From positions 1 through 64,000 of the forward strand of contig NZ_JAJTWW010000019.1 of assembly GCF_021729135.1 (NCBI RefSeq): 64,000 nt of DNA, read 5' to 3'. Each line of letters begins with the position of its first letter. Within the stretch, counting starts at the first letter, position 1. This DNA comes from Brevibacterium daeguense. Lineage in GTDB: Bacteria; Actinomycetota; Actinomycetes; Actinomycetales; Brevibacteriaceae. Below, piece after piece: positions 27,432 through 37,633 of the stretch. Below the pieces are notes generated by a model, which saw only the letters and a program-made list of their open reading frames with translations, did not search any database and was not told where the DNA came from. The position numbers were made by a program, and so were the translations under genes.

Positions 27432-28082
27432 ATGGACATCGTCGTCAAAGGTCGTCAGCTGACAATCTCCGACAGCTTCCGAGCACATATCGAGGACAAG
27501 GTCGCGAAGGCCGAACAGCTCGCCCCCCGCGCGCAGCGGATCGAGGTCCAGGTCACCAGCCAGCCGAGCGCCCGTCAGCCGGACACCGCGGAGACAGTCG
27601 AGCTCACCGTGGTCGGGAAGGGGCCGGTGCTGCGGGCGGAGGCCCACGCCTCCGACAAGTACGCGGCGCTGGACCTGGCATGGGCCAAGCTCCTGGAGCG
27701 GCTCCGCCGTGCGCGTGATCGCCAGAAGGTCTCCCGCAGCGGTCACCAGCGCCCCCAGTCCACGGGCGAAGCGCTCGCCGCGATGGATTTCGTTCCGCCG
27801 GAGGACAGCGATTCCGACGCCCGGACCGAACAGGCGCCGGTGGACCGCACCAACGGCCGCATCAAGGCGGAGGGGGATTCTCCTGTCATCCTCCGCGAGA
27901 AGAACTTCCCGGCCTCGCCGATCGGCATCGAGGAGGCACTCAATCGGATGGAGATGGTCGGACACGACTTCTACCTCTACATCGACGAGGACACCCAGAA
28001 GCCCTCGGTGGTCTACCGCCGCAAGGGCTGGAGCTACGGGGTCATCGCCCTGGATCCGGAGCTCGCCGAAGAAGCCCACTGA
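27432..28082 (+). CDS. hpf: long-form ribosome hibernation promoting factor
   Basis: Promotes 100S ribosome dimers and protects idle ribosomes in stress or stationary phase. The N-terminal S30AE domain (1-105, MDIVVKGRQLTISDSFRAHIEDKV) is joined by a linker to a C-terminal dimerisation domain (about 155-216, VILREKNFPASPIGIEEALNRMEMVGHDFYLY), so this is the long form. AGGA lies seven bases before the ATG at 27432. A TATTTA/TTTAAT-like box at 27356-27363, overlapping the comF stop, could be its promoter. Confidence 0.94.
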   Translation: MDIVVKGRQLTISDSFRAHIEDKVAKAEQLAPRAQRIEVQVTSQPSARQPDTAETVELTVVGKGPVLRAEAHASDKYAALDLAWAKLLERLRRARDRQKVSRSGHQRPQSTGEALAAMDFVPPEDSDSDARTEQAPVDRTNGRIKAEGDSPVILREKNFPASPIGIEEALNRMEMVGHDFYLYIDEDTQKPSVVYRRKGWSYGVIALDPELAEEAH

Positions 28083-28100
28083 TCGAGCCGGATCGAGACG

Positions 28101-29330
28101 GTGATCCGCTCGATGACCCCGGAGGCGGCCAGGCGCGCAGCGCTGGCCGCCTCCGGCTTTGCCTCCGGGCGGCCGAACTCCGTCACGCGCCGACACCTGA
28201 AGAGGGTGTTCGGCAACCTGGGCCTCGTGCAGATCGATTCCGTGGCCCGCGTGGTGCGGAGCCACTACCTGCCCTTCTACTCCCGCCTCGGGCCCTACCC
28301 GATGCCGTTGCTCGACTCCCTGCTCCACCAGCCGGAGCGGATGGGTGTGGAGTACTGGATGCACGAGGCCGCCTATGCCCCGCCGTCGACGATCGCCCTG
28401 GCGCACGGACGCCGCGCTGATTGGTGGGTGCGGGACTACGGGCAGCGCGACCCGCAGACCGGTCGCGCGTTCGTCTCCCTGATGGCGGACCTGGAAGCCG
28501 AGCTCACGGCCGGACCGGGCACCGCTCGGGAGCTGGCCGCCCGCGTATCCCACGACATCCCCGAACGCCCCCGCGATCACTGGGGCTGGAATCCGAGCCG
28601 GGTCAAGGCGGGTCTCGAGGCTCTGTTCCGGGCAGGAAGGATCTCGGTTGCCGCGCGCAGCCCGGCCTTCGAGCGGGTCTTCGCGCTGCCCGCTGACGTC
28701 CACAGCGGACTCCCGGTCCCCGAGCTGCGCTTCGGCCCGCCGCACGACCCCGAACTCGGTCTGCGACCTCACGCACCGCGCCGGATCCGAGGCAGCAGCG
28801 GGGTCAGCGACGATATCCCGGCGCTCGTCCGCATCGCGGCGGCGGCGCTGGGAGTCGCGACCGCCTCGTGCCTGGCCGACTACTTCCGGATGCCGGTGAA
28901 GCCGGTGCGGGAGGCGGCGGCAGAACTCGCCAGGACCGGCGAGCTGATCGAGGTCGACGTGGCCGGGGTGCACGCATTCCGATGGCACGCGGCGGTCGTG
29001 CCCCGACGAATCGACGCCTGCGCCCTGCTGGCGCCCTTCGACCCATTGGTCTTCAACCGGCGGCGGATCAGCTGGCTGTTCGACTTCGATTACCGGATCG
29101 AGATCTACACCCCGGCGCACGCACGGGTGCACGGATACTATGTGCTGCCCTTCCTCTTGGGAGAGGAGCTCGTGGGCAGAGTGGACCTCGCGGCAGACAG
29201 GGGGCGGGATGCACTCGTCGCTCACGGGGTGCACTGGGAGCCGGGTCACCGGCATGAGCCGGAGCTGATGCAGGAGCTGCATCGGATGCGCGAATGGCTC
29301 GGGCTGTCCTCGCTGGTGATCAGCGGCTGA
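28101..29330 (+). CDS. YcaQ-type winged-helix DNA glycosylase family protein
   Basis: A 409-residue member of the crosslink-repair glycosylase YcaQ/AlkX family, which unhooks interstrand DNA crosslinks. The catalytic QxD motif is present as Gln44-Ile-Asp46 in GLVQIDSVARVVRSHYLPFYSRLG, and the family blocks MHEAAYAPP, GWNPSRVKAGLEALFRAGRI and LLAPFDPLVFNRRR are clear. The start is a GTG at 28101, 18 bases after hpf. It lies between hpf and secA and is likely co-transcribed with hpf. Substrate specificity is inferred from the family. Confidence 0.88.
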   Translation: MIRSMTPEAARRAALAASGFASGRPNSVTRRHLKRVFGNLGLVQIDSVARVVRSHYLPFYSRLGPYPMPLLDSLLHQPERMGVEYWMHEAAYAPPSTIALAHGRRADWWVRDYGQRDPQTGRAFVSLMADLEAELTAGPGTARELAARVSHDIPERPRDHWGWNPSRVKAGLEALFRAGRISVAARSPAFERVFALPADVHSGLPVPELRFGPPHDPELGLRPHAPRRIRGSSGVSDDIPALVRIAAAALGVATASCLADYFRMPVKPVREAAAELARTGELIEVDVAGVHAFRWHAAVVPRRIDACALLAPFDPLVFNRRRISWLFDFDYRIEIYTPAHARVHGYYVLPFLLGEELVGRVDLAADRGRDALVAHGVHWEPGHRHEPELMQELHRMREWLGLSSLVISG

Positions 29331-29344
29331 ACTGGCGGTGGCGC

Positions 29345-29398
29345 TATGCTGATGGACGGACGACAGAGATGAAGGACTAGAACCGGTTGCCCACCGGT
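29345..29398 (+). promoter_or_regulatory. secA promoter -10 box and leader hairpin
   Basis: TATGCT at 29345-29350 is a good -10 box and would start the secA transcript near 29357. The 56-base leader contains ACCGGT at 29382-29387 and again at 29393-29398, which can pair into a six-base-pair hairpin with a 5-base loop just before the GAGGAGAA ribosome site. Confidence 0.4.
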
Positions 29399-29412
29399 CA
29401 TCGAGGAGAAAC

Positions 29413-32133
<2,721 letters not shown>

Positions 32134-32142
32134 CCGACCGAG

Positions 32143-32162
32143 GAGCCGGAGGCCGCCGGCTC
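32143..32162. terminator. hairpin after secA
   Basis: GAGCCGG (32143-32149) pairs with CCGGCTC (32156-32162) around a 6-base loop, exactly between the convergent secA and DUF6459 genes. No T-run follows on either strand. Confidence 0.5.
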
Positions 32163-32163
32163 A

Positions 32164-32601
32164 TCACACCGTGACGAACTGGGTGATGAGCCAGCGGCCT
32201 CTCTCGTGTTCCAGCCGCATTGCGACAGCGCGATGACGGCGAGCGCTCCGGACGACTACCGCTGCCTCGACGACGTTCTCGGAGATCGCGCAGAGCCGGG
32301 GCGTGCCTGCTGCGAATGTGCTGGTGCGTGGAGCGACTGCCCGGGCCAGGTCCTGACGCAGGGCTGCGTGGGTCCGAATCCGCTCACGCAGCGCCGGGGC
32401 GATCCAGCGCGCCACCGATCCCGCCGGCCGAACACCATTGAGCACTTCGACGACTGCCACAGCAAGTGAGCGGACGGTCGCGACGAGCAGTTCCGAGGGG
32501 TCGGCCTGTCGGCGGACCGGCCGCGACGGCTCACGGTGCGGGGGAGTGCGGACGATCTCGTGTCGCGGGGACGGACGGCTGAGGGTGAGGGGGGTATTCA
32601 C
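32164..32601 (-). CDS. DUF6459/Rv3235-like protein
   Basis: A 145-residue protein whose C-terminal half (about 50-145) matches the small actinobacterial family found next to secA (Rv3235 type): LAVAVVEVLNGVRPAGSVARWI, then an RLCAISENVVEAAVVVRSARRHRAVAMRLEHERGRWLITQF ending. The N-terminal 45 residues are Pro/Arg-rich. The start is the GTG at 32601, overlapping the LysM gene stop by four bases. It ends in two adjacent stop codons. Function unknown. Confidence 0.75.
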   Translation of the reverse strand: MNTPLTLSRPSPRHEIVRTPPHREPSRPVRRQADPSELLVATVRSLAVAVVEVLNGVRPAGSVARWIAPALRERIRTHAALRQDLARAVAPRTSTFAAGTPRLCAISENVVEAAVVVRSARRHRAVAMRLEHERGRWLITQFVTV

Positions 32602-33557
32602 AGGGTCTCCAGTCGCATTCCGGGGATGATGAGGTTGGGATCGGGTCCGATCCGGTCCTGGTTGGCGTGGTACAGGTCCTCGACCGTGTCCGCGACGGGC
32701 GCGGAGCCGGCGGCAGGGCGCAGATCCGCTGCGATCGACCACAGGGTGTCGCCGGGAGCGACGACCACCGTGGCTGCGGCAGGCTCAGTCGCCGGGTCCG
32801 GTCGGGGCTTGGTGTCAGGACCTGGATCAGGACCGGGCGGCGGCTGCTGCTCGGTGGGCGGCGGTGCGGGGGAATCGGTGTCTGCCTCCTGTCGGGGGAG
32901 GTCGGCCGCAGCGCTGTCACCGGCGACGCCGGCTTCCTCGGTCGGCGAGCCGGGCGACTGATGCGAATCGGGTGGTTCGCTCACCGGCCAGCCCGGAGAC
33001 TCCTCTGGATGCGGCGCGCCGGGTTCATTCGCCGGCCAGCCCGGAGACTCCTCGGGATCCGGCGATGCTGATCCCTCAGTGGGCCACCCGGGGGACTGCG
33101 CAGCCGCCGGTGTCGCACTGACAGTGGATGACGACGGAATCGCGCCGGCTGGTGACGACCAGGCGGGGGAGTGAGCCGCGGTCGTCGCCCCAGGATCGGG
33201 CTGGTGGGGCGCGGCAACGACCGGCGACCACGCCGCAGAGCCGACCACGACAAGACCCGCTGCCGAACCGATGAGCGATCTGCGCAGGTGACTCGGACTC
33301 ACGGCGATTGCCAGGCGGGCGAGCCCGCGTCCGGTCGAACTGCTGATCAGAGCTGCGAGACGGGCTGCGAGCAGCAGCAGGACTGCGGCGGAAGTGCGGG
33401 CGCCGACGACGATGAGCGCACCGCCGAGGACCAGGACCATGCCGGCGCCGGCGTCGCCGCGCAGCAGCATGTCCCACAGTCCTGACACCTGTGTCAGCAG
33501 CCAGGTGGAGGCCGCGAGATGCGCGGCCGCCGCGAGAAACGGCAGTGCTCGATTCAT
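32598..33557 (-). CDS. membrane-anchored LysM domain protein
   Basis: About 319 residues: three or four hydrophobic helices in the first 110 residues, a long Pro/Ser/Glu-rich linker, and a C-terminal LysM domain (VVVAPGDTLWSIAADL and DRIGPDPNLIIPGMRL) that should bind peptidoglycan outside the membrane. The linker has near-exact 16-residue repeats with the core ESPGWP. I start it at the ATG at 33557, which has GAGGGGG upstream and a strong promoter at 33583-33612; an earlier start at 33602 would lie upstream of that promoter. It overlaps DUF6459 by four bases. Confidence 0.83.
   Translation of the reverse strand: MNRALPFLAAAAHLAASTWLLTQVSGLWDMLLRGDAGAGMVLVLGGALIVVGARTSAAVLLLLAARLAALISSSTGRGLARLAIAVSPSHLRRSLIGSAAGLVVVGSAAWSPVVAAPHQPDPGATTAAHSPAWSSPAGAIPSSSTVSATPAAAQSPGWPTEGSASPDPEESPGWPANEPGAPHPEESPGWPVSEPPDSHQSPGSPTEEAGVAGDSAAADLPRQEADTDSPAPPPTEQQPPPGPDPGPDTKPRPDPATEPAAATVVVAPGDTLWSIAADLRPAAGSAPVADTVEDLYHANQDRIGPDPNLIIPGMRLETL
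32984..33053 (-). repeat. 48-bp direct repeat in the LysM protein linker
   Basis: Identical 22-base blocks lie at 32984-33005 and 33032-33053, exactly 48 bases (16 codons) apart, with related degenerate units on both sides. They encode the ESPGWP-containing linker repeats. Confidence 0.75.
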
Positions 33558-33582
33558 GGGACCCCCTCGTCTCAATGTCCAA

Positions 33583-33612
33583 ACTATCGCAAACATCGTC
33601 AAAGGGTGTCAA
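33583..33612 (-). promoter_or_regulatory. promoter of the LysM-DUF6459 operon
   Basis: On the minus strand a perfect TTGACA (33612-33607) is followed after 18 bases by GATAGT (33588-33583). The transcript would start near 33576, about 20 bases before the ATG at 33557. This is the best housekeeping promoter in the window. Confidence 0.65.
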
Positions 33613-33689
33613 ACGGAGCTTTATGCCGGTGACGAACGAGATGCGGCGAGTTTTGCGTTCGGCGCCCCCGAGGGACAGGATGAGGGGCT

Positions 33690-34229
33690 ATGAGCGAGGA
33701 CAGATTCGACCGGCTGTTCGCCGACCTGAGTGCGGCGCACGACGGCGCCGAATTCCACGAGCGGGTCGGCGAGTTCGGCGATCTGGTCGCCGGAGAATTC
33801 GCCGACAGCCTCCTGGTCAGCCGTCTTGCGGGCAGCCTCGGCGACCGCGTGGAGCTGGTCGTCGCCGGACTGCCGCTGTCGGGAGTGCTCAGAGAGGTCG
33901 GCGGTGACTGGTGCCGTATCTCCGGTGGCGGTCCGGATCCGACTGATGAGGCGGTGGTGAGCCTGCGAGCGCTCGACAGTGTTCGGCTGCGATCGACTGC
34001 GCAGGCTGGAAGCTCTCGGGTTTCGGTCCTGTCGATCGCGTCGCCGCTTCGCGGCTGGGCCGCGGACCGCACCGAATGTCGGATCGTCTACGGCGCGGAG
34101 AGGCAGGCCGCCGACGGAAAGCTCGACGCGGTGGCGCGGGACTACGTTCAGCTCCGGCGGCCGGGAGGCCGGTTCGAGCTGATCCCCTTCTCTGCAATCG
34201 CGCTGGTCAGGTGCGTGCGGCACAGCTGA
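33690..34229 (+). CDS. conserved actinobacterial protein of unknown function
   Basis: A 179-residue soluble protein, acidic at the N-terminus (MSEDRFDRLFADL) with no membrane segment, signal peptide or catalytic motif that I recognise. The middle, with VELVVAGLPLSGVLREVGGDWCRI, and the C-terminus, with RDYVQLRRPGGRFELIPFSAIALVRC, look like beta-barrel strands, perhaps an Sm/PRC-like fold; that is only an impression. The ATG at 33690 is preceded by GAGGGGC. It is divergent from the LysM gene and convergent with the HTH gene. No function is proposed. Confidence 0.65.
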   Translation: MSEDRFDRLFADLSAAHDGAEFHERVGEFGDLVAGEFADSLLVSRLAGSLGDRVELVVAGLPLSGVLREVGGDWCRISGGGPDPTDEAVVSLRALDSVRLRSTAQAGSSRVSVLSIASPLRGWAADRTECRIVYGAERQAADGKLDAVARDYVQLRRPGGRFELIPFSAIALVRCVRHS

Positions 34230-34307
34230 GCCGGAACGGTCGGCACTCGAGCTGACCGGAACCGCGCCCGGCCCCGGATGGTCGGAACCGGCGGATGCTG
34301 CTGCGGC
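34230..34307. other. intergenic stretch between convergent genes with CCGGAAC repeats
   Basis: This 78-base spacer contains the core CCGGAAC or CGGAACC three times and no ORF. I find no perfect terminator stem in it. Confidence 0.4.
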
Positions 34308-34529
34308 TCAGATGTCGGTGTGTCCGGCCTCGACTTCGGCGCGGGTCTGCTGGTACATGCGCTGGATGTAGTCCTCGAGCTCGGTCTTCTCGACCCGCCA
34401 TTGGCCGCGGCCGCCGACCTTGATCGCCCGCAGCTCGCCGGAGCGCACCAGGGCGCGGGCCTGGGCGGCGGAGACGTTGAGGATCTCGGCAACGTCGGTC
34501 AACGGCAGGAAGCGTGCTTCTACGACCAT
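34308..34529 (-). CDS. BldC-like MerR/excisionase-type helix-turn-helix protein
   Basis: A 73-residue DNA-binding protein of the HTH_17 type: FLPLTDVAEILNVSAAQARALVRSGELRAIKVGGRGQWRV is the winged helix-turn-helix, followed by ELEDYIQRMY. It is very similar in layout to Streptomyces BldC, which binds direct repeats cooperatively. The start is the ATG at 34529, with GGGAGGA upstream; the in-frame codon 15 bases earlier is less likely. It is divergent from the SAF/CpaE-like genes and could regulate them or itself. Confidence 0.85.
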   Translation of the reverse strand: MVVEARFLPLTDVAEILNVSAAQARALVRSGELRAIKVGGRGQWRVEKTELEDYIQRMYQQTRAEVEAGHTDI

Positions 34530-34593
34530 GTCCAGTCCTCCCAAGGGTGGACCCGGGATCGGTCCGGGCCCGTCTCAGATTCGTCCGCGACTG

Positions 34594-34623
34594 TTGATTC
34601 GGGGACGTTTGTGTATGAACAAT
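34594..34623 (+). promoter_or_regulatory. possible promoter of the SAF-CpaE operon
   Basis: TTGATT (34594-34599) and AACAAT (34618-34623) are 18 bases apart in the AT-richer part of the spacer between the BldC-like gene and the SAF gene. It would leave a leader of about 50 bases. Moderate match only. Confidence 0.35.
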
Positions 34624-34680
34624 AGCACTTGAGTGCATTTGCGCACCTCCCCTCCTGATCCCCGAACCGAAGGTCATCCC

Positions 34681-35322
34681 ATGTCCCAGCTCCCCATTCG
34701 CCGTGCCGAGCGACTCCGCGCGCCGCGCTGGCGCGACCCACGCCTGGTGATCGGTGCAGTCATCGTGCTGCTGTCCGTGCTCGGCACCTGGTTCGTGGTG
34801 CAGCAGGCAGCGGCCACCACGACCGTCTGGGCCGCCTCCCGGCCACTCGTGCCGGGCAGCGTGCTCACTCCCGAGGACGTGGTTCCCGCCGAGGTGCGCC
34901 TCGGCGAGGAATCGGGGGTCTACCTGAGCACGGAGAACAGCATCCCCGAAGGCGCGACCGTGCTCGCGTCCGTCGCGCCGGGAGAGCTCGTGCCGGCGTC
35001 TCAGCTCGGCTCCCCGGATCAGCTGGCCGGACGCGTGATGGCGCTGTCGGTGCCGGATGCGCTTCCCGCCGCGGTCCAGCCCGGCAGCAAGGTCGATGTC
35101 TGGGCGACCGACGCGGAGGTCGAACCCGTGGATCCGCGGGAGATCCTCACGGCCATCGACGTCATCGCGGTGCAGCGGGAAGCGGGCGACTTCTCCTCGT
35201 ACGGAGGCCAGCGGATCGAGATCTTCGTTCCCAACCAGCAGGTCGGCTCGGTGATGCGGGCACTCGCGGCCGGCCACCACATCTCCGTGGTCGCGGTGCC
35301 CCAGCAGGCGGCTGGGCGATGA
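34681..35322 (+). CDS. SAF domain (CpaB-like) membrane-anchored protein
   Basis: A 213-residue protein with one N-terminal membrane helix (about 22-44) and an SAF domain: VWAASRPLVPGSVLTPEDVVPAEVRL, then GELVPASQLG. It resembles CpaB/RcpC, which caps Flp/Tad pilus secretins, but has no further pilus genes beside it. The ATG at 34681 is chosen over an upstream in-frame codon at 34633. It overlaps the next gene by four bases, so the two products likely act together at the membrane. Confidence 0.82.
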   Translation: MSQLPIRRAERLRAPRWRDPRLVIGAVIVLLSVLGTWFVVQQAAATTTVWAASRPLVPGSVLTPEDVVPAEVRLGEESGVYLSTENSIPEGATVLASVAPGELVPASQLGSPDQLAGRVMALSVPDALPAAVQPGSKVDVWATDAEVEPVDPREILTAIDVIAVQREAGDFSSYGGQRIEIFVPNQQVGSVMRALAAGHHISVVAVPQQAAGR

Positions 35323-36548
35323 TTGAGGTGGTCGCAGCCGTCGACGTCGAATTCGAATCCGCGATCGTCGCGAAGCTGGCGGCGACTCCGGACATCGAGG
35401 TCGTGCGCCGGCCGGCCGACGATGTGGAGCTCCTGGCAACCGCGGCCGCAGGGATCGGGTCGGTCATCGTCCTAGGCAGGTATTTCACCGGAGTGGACTC
35501 CGAGGTGGTCCGTCGGCTGCAGGGCCTCGGCGCCCGGGTCCTGGGACTGGCCGCCGATCCAGAGGTGCTCAGCTCGTGGGGAATCGCCGCTTGCGTCTCC
35601 CCGTGGGCCGGGAGCGAGGAACTGGCCGCCGCGGTCCGCGATTGCGCCGCCTCCACCGTCGCCGCACCTCCGCCGGAGGCGTCCCCGGAACCGAACGCAG
35701 AGGCACACCGCGGACCGATCATCGCGGTCTGGGGAACCGGCGGGGCGCCGGGCCGGAGCACGATCGCCGGTGCACTCGCCCACATCCTCGGTGACGACGG
35801 CAGGTCGGTCCTCGTCGATGCGGACACTGTCGGCGCCTCGCAGGCTGCCATGCTCGGGCTGCTCGACGACACCCCGCAGCTGGCGGCGCTGTGCCGAGCG
35901 GCTGCCAGCGGTGCGGTGGGCGGAGTGCTCTCCCGCCACGTCTCACTGGTCGACGAGCGGCTGAGCGTCGTCACAGGGCTCAGCCGCGCCGAGCGCTGGC
36001 CCGAGATCAAACCGGCAGTCCTCGCCGAGGTGCTCACCGCGCTGAGCGCCGAGTACCGCCGGGTGGTCGTGGACGTCTCCGACCGCATCGACCCCGATGA
36101 CGACTACGCAGACCCCCACTACGACCGCCATGCGGCCACGCGCGCGGTCCTGGACTGCGCCGATCACGTCGTGGTCGCGGCGGCTGCGGATCCGCTGGGA
36201 CTGCAGCGTCTCGTGCGGCTGCTGGAGACGCCGCGAGGGCTTGCCGTCCGCGACGACTGCACCGTGGTCGTCAACAAGGTCCGCGCGACTGCGGTGGGCC
36301 AGGGGGCCGAGGAGCGGATCCGCAGCACGCTCCTGCGCTTCGCAGGCCTCGAGCAGGTGGTGCTGCTGCCCGACGAGCGCGCGGTGACGGATGCGGCGCT
36401 GCTCGCCGGCCGGACCGTCCCGGAGTCCGCGCCGCGCAGCGCGCTGGCTCTGGCGCTGGGGGAGTTGGCCGGGAACCTGCCCGGTGCCTCCGTCCCCACC
36501 CGCCCCCGCGCCGGGCGACCGAAGCGGAGGTGGAGAATGTGGGTATGA
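35319..36548 (+). CDS. CpaE/MinD-like P-loop ATPase
   Basis: A 409-residue protein with a receiver-like N-terminal domain (about 1-110) and a MinD/ParA-type ATPase domain. The P-loop at 139-148 reads GTGGAPGRSTIA, lacking the usual GK(T/S) lysine, as seen in many CpaE-type proteins; SVLVDADTVGASQAAMLGLLDD and VVVDVSDRIDPDD follow the family pattern. The C-terminus is basic (RPKRRWRMWV) and may contact membrane or DNA. It is coupled to the SAF protein by an ATGA overlap. The role could be localisation of a CpaB-like complex; no pilus gene cluster is present here. Confidence 0.78.
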   Translation: MIEVVAAVDVEFESAIVAKLAATPDIEVVRRPADDVELLATAAAGIGSVIVLGRYFTGVDSEVVRRLQGLGARVLGLAADPEVLSSWGIAACVSPWAGSEELAAAVRDCAASTVAAPPPEASPEPNAEAHRGPIIAVWGTGGAPGRSTIAGALAHILGDDGRSVLVDADTVGASQAAMLGLLDDTPQLAALCRAAASGAVGGVLSRHVSLVDERLSVVTGLSRAERWPEIKPAVLAEVLTALSAEYRRVVVDVSDRIDPDDDYADPHYDRHAATRAVLDCADHVVVAAAADPLGLQRLVRLLETPRGLAVRDDCTVVVNKVRATAVGQGAEERIRSTLLRFAGLEQVVLLPDERAVTDAALLAGRTVPESAPRSALALALGELAGNLPGASVPTRPRAGRPKRRWRMWV

Positions 36549-37003
36549 GTGCTGCCGCAACCATCCGCGCATATGTGCCCCTGACCCATCAGCAGCTGGC
36601 TGCCGCCTGGCCGCAGATCGACAGCGCACTCGGCTTCGCGCCCGATTCCGCCGGCCGTGCTCAGCACGGGGAGGCGCTGGAGGAGGCCGAGTGGATCGCG
36701 ATGGTGACCGCTGCCGAGGTGATCACCGAAGAGGCCGCCGCGCAGCGCTGTGCCCGCGTCGTGCTGGCCTGTGACCTGCCCTCCGGCCTCCAGGTCAGGC
36801 CGGTCGCCGCCGGAGTCGACGCCTTCGGACCCACCCCGCTGGACCCGTCCTGGGTGGTCTCCGCGCACATCGACGCCCCGGACGTGGTCGCGACGCTGCC
36901 GGACGACACCGACGGTGCCGCTGATGCGCTGCAGGATTCCGCCCTGCTGTGGTTCGACGTCTCAGAGATCGCCGAACTTGTCGAGGCGTTCGATCAGCAG
37001 TGA
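36545..37003 (+). CDS. DUF6912 family protein
   Basis: A 152-residue protein beginning TIRAYVPLTHQQLAAAWPQ and ending ALLWFDVSEIAELVEAFDQQ, the pattern I associate with DUF6912, an actinobacterial family of unknown function. The ATG at 36545 overlaps the CpaE-like stop by four bases; an alternative GTG lies at 36530. Its last 42 bases overlap the convergent DUF2505 gene. Confidence 0.7.
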   Translation: MSAAATIRAYVPLTHQQLAAAWPQIDSALGFAPDSAGRAQHGEALEEAEWIAMVTAAEVITEEAAAQRCARVVLACDLPSGLQVRPVAAGVDAFGPTPLDPSWVVSAHIDAPDVVATLPDDTDGAADALQDSALLWFDVSEIAELVEAFDQQ

Positions 37004-37435
37004 TTCCACGTACGGCTCGAGTGCTGATTCGACCATGCCGCCGAACATCGGGACCGAGGAGACGATCCGGGTCACTGCGTGCAGGTCCGTTCCGCTGACG
37101 GCTGCCGCCCGCAGCGCGATATCGATGCTGATGTCGACCGGAGCGCCGCGCACCTCTGCGTCGATCCGCAGGTCGGAGGCAGTCGCATCATGTGCTGTCG
37201 GCGGCGCTTTGACCTGCTGGACGAGTTCCGCGCCGGCGCCCAGGAAGCGCGTAGCGATGGCCGGCAGCCGCTCCGGTGGGATCACGGTGAGAGTCGTCAG
37301 CCGGATTCCCTCGACCCGCCCCGAGTGGACCGTCACCGTGGTCCTCTCGCTCAGCCACGTCCGCTCATCAGCGATTCGGTCGAGGATGTCGGCCGGGAGC
37401 AGCGGAACGCGGCGGCGGAGTTCGATCGTCTTCAT
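36962..37435 (-). CDS. DUF2505 family protein
   Basis: A 157-residue protein of the DUF2505 family, a START/SRPBCC-like fold. It has LPADILDRIADERTWLSERT at the N-terminus, and a long C-terminal helix FGGMVESALEPYVESLLIERLDKFGDL. It may bind a lipid or act as a polyketide-cyclase-like module, but no ligand is known to me. On the minus strand CAGACT (37447-37442) ends six bases before the ATG, so the transcript may be leaderless. The 3' end overlaps the DUF6912 gene tail to tail by 42 bases. Confidence 0.75.
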   Translation of the reverse strand: MKTIELRRRVPLLPADILDRIADERTWLSERTTVTVHSGRVEGIRLTTLTVIPPERLPAIATRFLGAGAELVQQVKAPPTAHDATASDLRIDAEVRGAPVDISIDIALRAAAVSGTDLHAVTRIVSSVPMFGGMVESALEPYVESLLIERLDKFGDL

Positions 37436-37534
37436 GGCATCAGTCTGTCACGACTCGGGTGTCGGGATCCTTGCCCGGCGAAGGTGGCAGCACCGCCCCG
37501 GACCGGCGCGCGGAGGCAACCAGACCTGTCGAGT

Positions 37535-37572
37535 CCACCGGCGGTGGCAACCCTGCCGGTGGAACATAGAGT
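37535..37572 (+). promoter_or_regulatory. promoter region of the NAD-glutamate dehydrogenase gene
   Basis: TAGAGT at 37567-37572 is a fair -10 box and would start a transcript about 55 bases before the GTG at 37634. Just upstream, CCACCGGC (37535-37542) and GCCGGTGG (37555-37562) form an 8-base inverted repeat with a 12-base loop, overlapping the -35 position, so it could be an operator. Confidence 0.35.
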
Positions 37573-37633
37573 AGAGGGTGGGAGTCGATGGCGACGCCCC
37601 GACTGCAGTCCGCGACGAACATGAGGTGGCACC

